DNA of 64,000 nt from Xenopus tropicalis (Eukaryota > Chordata > Amphibia > Anura > Pipidae): positions 81,794,910 to 81,858,909 of the forward strand of contig NC_030683.2 in NCBI RefSeq assembly GCF_000004195.4, in the 5' to 3' direction. Made by a program: the position numbers and the translations under genes. Below the pieces are notes generated by a model. That model was not told the DNA's origin and did not search any database. It was given only the letters and a program-made list of their open reading frames with translations. This document shows, in pieces, positions 53,001 to 59,000 of this stretch; the first letter of the stretch is position 1, and every line of letters starts with the position of its first letter.

Positions 53001-56000
53001 TTGTGGTATTCATTTGGCTGATGATTTGAAGCCAATTAATATACCTTCAAACAATAAATTCAATTTTATTTATTTATTTTTTTAAACAATGAAAATTTTC
53101 CTACATAAGAAAGGGGAGGCGAAAGCATTGCTTCCAACAAATAATGAAAATTTGGGGGAAGGTTAAAACCACTGAAAAATATGGTTATCTGTATTCTTTT
53201 TAACAGTAACAGAAAGACCATAATATACATACTACTGCATTTTAGTAGTACTTGCAGATAAAACTTTCCAAATCCCACATGTAACAGCCCAAATGAGCAT
53301 TTTGGTAGGGTATTTCTCTCTTTTGTGGCAGATTGTGGTCTTGTGCAAATTAAGGTTGGGGTGGTTGCAGTGCCTCTGTTGTTGACCATGTTGACCATCT
53401 CCTTAAAAATGTTTGTCCTCATGCATAATAGGGCCCAAGTAATATATTAGATCTGCACTTGATCAAAATATGACCTTCATACTCCTACTATAATTATATA
53501 TTTTTTCTCTCTTGTTCTTTATAGAGCCATCATTTAATAAAGATCAGCCCCTCTTCACCCATGTTAACTCTACTCATGCACGCCTAAATCTCCATGGCTG
53601 GAATAGTGGTGGTTGTCCAATCACCTCTGTGATCCTAGAATACCGCCCACAGAACACTTGGCCATGGCAGAGCCTTCGTGCCAATGTAACAAGTGATGTT
53701 TTCTTGACTGAACTTCGTGAAGCCACCTGGTATGAGCTGAAGATGCGGGCTTGTAATAGTGCAGGCTGTGGGAATGAAACCTCAAGGTTTGCCACTCTGG
53801 ACTATGATGGAAGTAAGTAAAGCAATTCATACCTCAGATACAGTGAAACCTCAATTTTACAACCCCCGATTTTTAGTTGTCCTGCATTTTACACTATTGT
53901 TTTTTGGTCCCACTAATATATAACACATAATAAACTTCCCTGATTTTACATTTTCCTGGATTTTGTTTTTTATGGTCCCCTGAAAAACTTCTGGGTTCTA
54001 CTGTATTTGTGAACTCTAATGCAGGTGTCTTATTTGGCGTAAGTGCACATTATATTGGGTTACTCATCAACCAATGAAAAATGTATACTTCACCCCTTTC
54101 GTACACATGTAACAAGATTTCTGTGTAATAATGTTGCTTATTTGGGATTTCATGCTATCAGTTCTTCTACTATTTGCTTGTATTTCTTTCATGCCATATA
54201 TATATATATTATAAATGTTTAACAAATCTGTAACACATTTTAACCCAGTGCATTGTTTGTTTATTCTCCTGAAAGGTACCATTCCACCCATTAAGTCTGC
54301 CCAAGGTGAGGGAGACGATGTGAAGAAGCTCTTCTCCATTGCCTCCCCAGTGATCCTGGCCACCCTGGGGGTTGCTCTTTTATTCATTATACGCAAGAAG
54401 AGAAAAGAGAAGAGGCTAAAGAGGCTTCGAGGTAAAAGGGGTCTATATGTAAATAATAAAAGAATCTGCTTAAAGGCAAAAATGTTCCCTCCCTCTGAAA
54501 GCATACTTACCCAATCACAAACCCGCTTTAAATTATTTACACCTCCATACAGACCAACACTTTCCAAGCATGCAGTCAAACATAAAATAACTCTTATATC
54601 TACCCATCCCTTCCTTATCCACACACTACTGATAACTTTTCAGCAAGCTACAACCAAGGCCAGAACTAAAGGGAATGAGCCAGGCTAAATAACTGGTAAC
54701 AGTGAAAGGAATGAATTGGAGAAATGGAGAATGGGAGAAAGAAAAAAAGATAAGAAAGGAAAAAAAGAAAGATAAGAGAAAGAAAGAAAAAAAGAAAGAT
54801 AAAATAGGAAAGAAAGAATAAAACATAAGAGAGAAGGAAAGAAGGAAAGAAAGAGGATGAAAGAAAGATAAGAATGAAAGAGATAAGAAATATAAGAAAG
54901 AAATAAGAAAGATAGAAGGAAAGATAAGAAAGAGATAAAGAAAAAAGGAACGTTAAGAAAGTGATAAGAAAGAAAGAGATGAAAAAGAAAGAAGGAAAGC
55001 TAAGAAAGAGATTAGAAAAAAAGAAGGAAAGATAAGAAAGAAATAGGAAAAATAAGAAAGAATGAAGGAAAGAAAAGAAAGAGATTAGAAAGAAAGAAGG
55101 AAAGATAAGAAAGAAAGATAAAAAAAAGAAAGAGGGAAAGATAAGGAAGAGATAAAAAAGAAAGAAGGAAAGATAAGAAAGTGATAAGAAAGAAAAAAAG
55201 ATAAAAAAGTTTGAAAATCTTTCCTGTCAAAGTTAATGGGAAAATTGGAGTATTCGGAGCGGCACCACAAAAAGACGGGATCGCTTAGAAAAGCACAAGC
55301 AACCTGCTCAGGTATAGGGCGAAGAATTGTGGGGAGTTTGGTTGTTGTATCCCTGAAGCTGTAGAAGGAGTAGGGGGGGTGGCTAAGAATAAGAAGAAAA
55401 AGTGGAAGAAAAGTGGAATATGCTGAAGTCAAAGAAGAGTATGTTGGGTTTTGTAACCCAACATAATAAGAAATAAAGATAAGACGTTAATGGAAATAAA
55501 AAAAATCTATAGAAAAATGGAAAGTGGAGAGTGAAATGGAGAGAAGAGACAATAGTAAAAAGCAAAGAAAAGCGAGGGTTTTGATAGAATGGGACAAAAA
55601 AATTTACATTTACATACAATGTATATCAGTTGGGTATGTCTCCCCCACCCAAATGGCATCATTTGTACTGCATATATCCCCTCCGCTTGCTAGCACCATC
55701 ACATTTTCCTAAAGCAAATAGCAGCTTTCACCTGGTGGTGAATAATCAGTTACATTTAAATCTGCAAACAGCATACACACACACAAAAACCCTTATTCAG
55801 CATACATTTCATCAAGAATACAGGCTCACACAGGCAGAACTGTCTTGTTGTTATTGTGAGTTTGTATTAGGGATGGGCCGAATCCACTTTTATGGGTTCG
55901 GCTGAACCCACCCCGACAGATTCTGCCGAATCCTGAGACGAATCCGAATCCTAATTAGCACATGCCATTGGGAAGGGTAAAAAATTGCCACAGCGAAATT

Positions 56001-59000
56001 TTCCCCCTACCATTTAACCCTTCCGGATGCTAATTAGCATATGCTAATGTATGTTAATTAGGATTCAGATTCGGTTTTGGCTGGGACCGCGGATTCAGCC
56101 GAAACCGAATCCATCAAAAAAAAGGCTGGATTCGGCCTGCATCCTGAACCAAATCCAGGATTCAGTGCATCCCTAGTTTGTATACAATGCACAGTGTGTC
56201 CAGTTACAAAGATATTAGCGCTTTTCTGGTGTCACCAAGTTCCATCTATTCACTAGATCAATAGGAATATACATTTTGTACTTCATGAAGTTCCTGATGC
56301 TGTGTATTCATCTTAAGTACTAAAAGAGGTAGGGAACAGAAACATGGTGTTCTAGCCCCTTAAAATATATAAGAACCAATATGGGTTAACCCTGATTAAT
56401 CGGTATTCTCTCTTTTTTTATAGATGCTAAAAGTCTGGCTGAGATGCTTATCAGGTTAGTAAAATAACGGCATACTGAAGATTGTCAGTACTAGAAATTG
56501 TATTGAATGTTCAGTCTATCTCACAGTCTTTATTATTTATTCTTATGGTTGTTTACATATGAATTGATTTCTGAGCTACTCACTTTTTCTGGTTCCTGAC
56601 AGCAGCAGATACAGTTTCACAGGGGAAACCAGGCATTGTGGGCAGAAGCTTTTTGCTCCTTTTGTGTGTGTGTGTATAACACTTAAAGAGGAATAGGAAT
56701 ATAAACGAGAATAGTACAAAATTTTGGTTCCAAGCATGAAATTCTTTGCAATATCTTTCAGTCACTATGACATGAGTGCTAAACCTGAGCTAAAAACGTA
56801 ACGTTGCTACAAAGATTTTTGTGCATGTTAAAGGAGTTGTTCAACTTAAAAATAACTTTAAATATGATGTTGAGAGTTGTTTTGTTGTTTTGAATCATTT
56901 TGTTCAGGAGCTCTCTAAATTGAAATGTTAGCAGCTATCTGTTTGCTAGGGTACAATAGTAGCAATAGTGTCTGCTGCTCGGGTCAGTAACCCCCTATTT
57001 GAAAGCTGGAAAGTGTCAGAAGAAGAGGGGAAACAATTCAAAAACTTTATAAATGAAGAACAATTTCAAAGTTGCTAAGAATAGGCCATTTTATAATAAA
57101 CTCAAAGTTAGTGTAAAGATGAACTACCCCTTTATTTATTTATAAGGCCACATAAGGGTATGCACATAGAGGTATACGCATAGCATGTGTACATGTAGTT
57201 GCCGTCAAGGAGCACTAAAAATGCATCTGAAATGCCTGTATATAAGCCCTTTATTTTTATACCCAAATTAAAAATGTAAAATTAAGGGTTGCAATTTCAG
57301 TTATAGTATGAAGGTAAAAAATCTTGTTTCTTCCTTTTGTGGTAGTGGGAGGTACACTTTTCACTTGAATATCAGTTTTAACTGAAGGGTCTTGGACTTA
57401 ATGCCTGTAGGGTACATGTTTAATGAGGCTGCAGAATACTGGCTATGTTTGCCTCACTGAGGTTTTTTTCATAACTTTCTTTCTAGCAAAAACAATCGTA
57501 GTTTTGACACTCCAGTAAAGGGACCCCCTGCTGGTCCACGGCTTCATATTGACATTCCCAGAGTACAGCTTCTAATTGAGGATAAGGAGGGCGTCAAACA
57601 GCTTGGTAAGTAATATGTTCTGCACTGTGGTGGTCACAGACAATACACTGACCTAATGCAAATAGAAAGACATGGCACAAATAGATACAAGAAAATCTCC
57701 AGCAGGATAAATCAGTGAATAAATCTTATCTCCTAATTCAGTTCCATGTTTTCCCAGTGACTTCAATTGTGTTTTGTTGTGATTAACCATGAAATAAGTC
57801 TTTTGCCTCTAATTGAATTTGCCCAATATATCTTAGTGACAAGACAAGTTGGTGCACCATGAAAGCTAAACCTGTCATTAATTTGTTTGTGTTTGGGTGT
57901 AACACAGTTGTTCACAGGATGTTATGATGCACTGCCTGGTTAGCAGCACCCAATGTATTATTATTTTATGGGTCTAATTATTGTTGTTATTTCTTATGCC
58001 CAGCAGGGGATGATAAAGCTACCTTGCCAGTGACAGATGCTGAGTTTAGCCAGACGGTAAATCCTCAGAGTTTTTGCACAGGGGTTTCCCTACATCACCC
58101 TGCACTGATCCAGAACACAGGGCCTCTAATTGACATGTCTGACATACGTCCTGGAACAAGTAAGTTTTGCAGCAACCAAATATATATATTTTCTAAGCTG
58201 CATTATTTTTTGTTCTTTGTTTATGGTCATCATCATCATAATATACTGTCTCGTACTGTGTACCAGTCTCCTAGAGCCAGATTATTTCTTTTCTCCCAGT
58301 CATTCTATTTGTAGAAGCTATGGTTCTGCACATTAGCTATTTCTTCTGTTTCTCTACTTCATAAGTTTACATAAAAAATAAGCTAAATTGTCCTTTATTG
58401 AATTTCCTTATTACCCTGCAGTTCTGGCCAGGTAGAAATCCTGTCACCACTCTAGACCTTTCCCTAGCATTATAGATTTTATTTTATATTTTCATTCTAG
58501 ATCCAGTTTCTCGAAAGAGTGTGAAGTCTGCTCACAGCACTAGAAACAGGTATTCCAGTCAGTGGACTCTAACAAAGTGCCAGAGCTCCACCCCTGCACG
58601 AACACTGACTTCTGATTGGAGGACTGTTGGGTCACAGCATGGCATCACCGTTACAGAGAGTGACAGCTACAGTGCTAGTCTTTCTCAGGATACAGGTATG
58701 TGCTGCCATATTATAGCACATCACATTTTATATTAATTAAGCTGAGCTACAATTGTTATAAATAATGACTTGACAGTGTTATATATAATCTAAGAAATAT
58801 TGTGCAACTAAATATTATAAAAGTAAACTGCTTTTAATAGCAAACAGCTCCAACACAATATTATTTAATGTTATGTCTCCCTCCACAGACAAAGGCCGGA
58901 ATAGTATGGTCTCTACAGAGAGTGCATCCTCAACATATGAGGAGCTTGCTCGAGCATATGAACACGCCAAGTTAGAAGAGCAGCTACAACATGCAAAGTT

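Larger units (their letters stand above)
54432..56423. other. intron with polypurine tract and hAT MITE
   Basis: Carries a 500-bp purine-only region and a hAT MITE. The frame from exon 24 stays open to 54688. From 55216 to 55860 A-rich sequence continues without a recognisable element. Confidence 0.7.

Noticed and set aside
54626..55619. Several F/S/L-rich - strand frames
   Set aside because: Translations of the polypurine tract and adjoining A-rich sequence.
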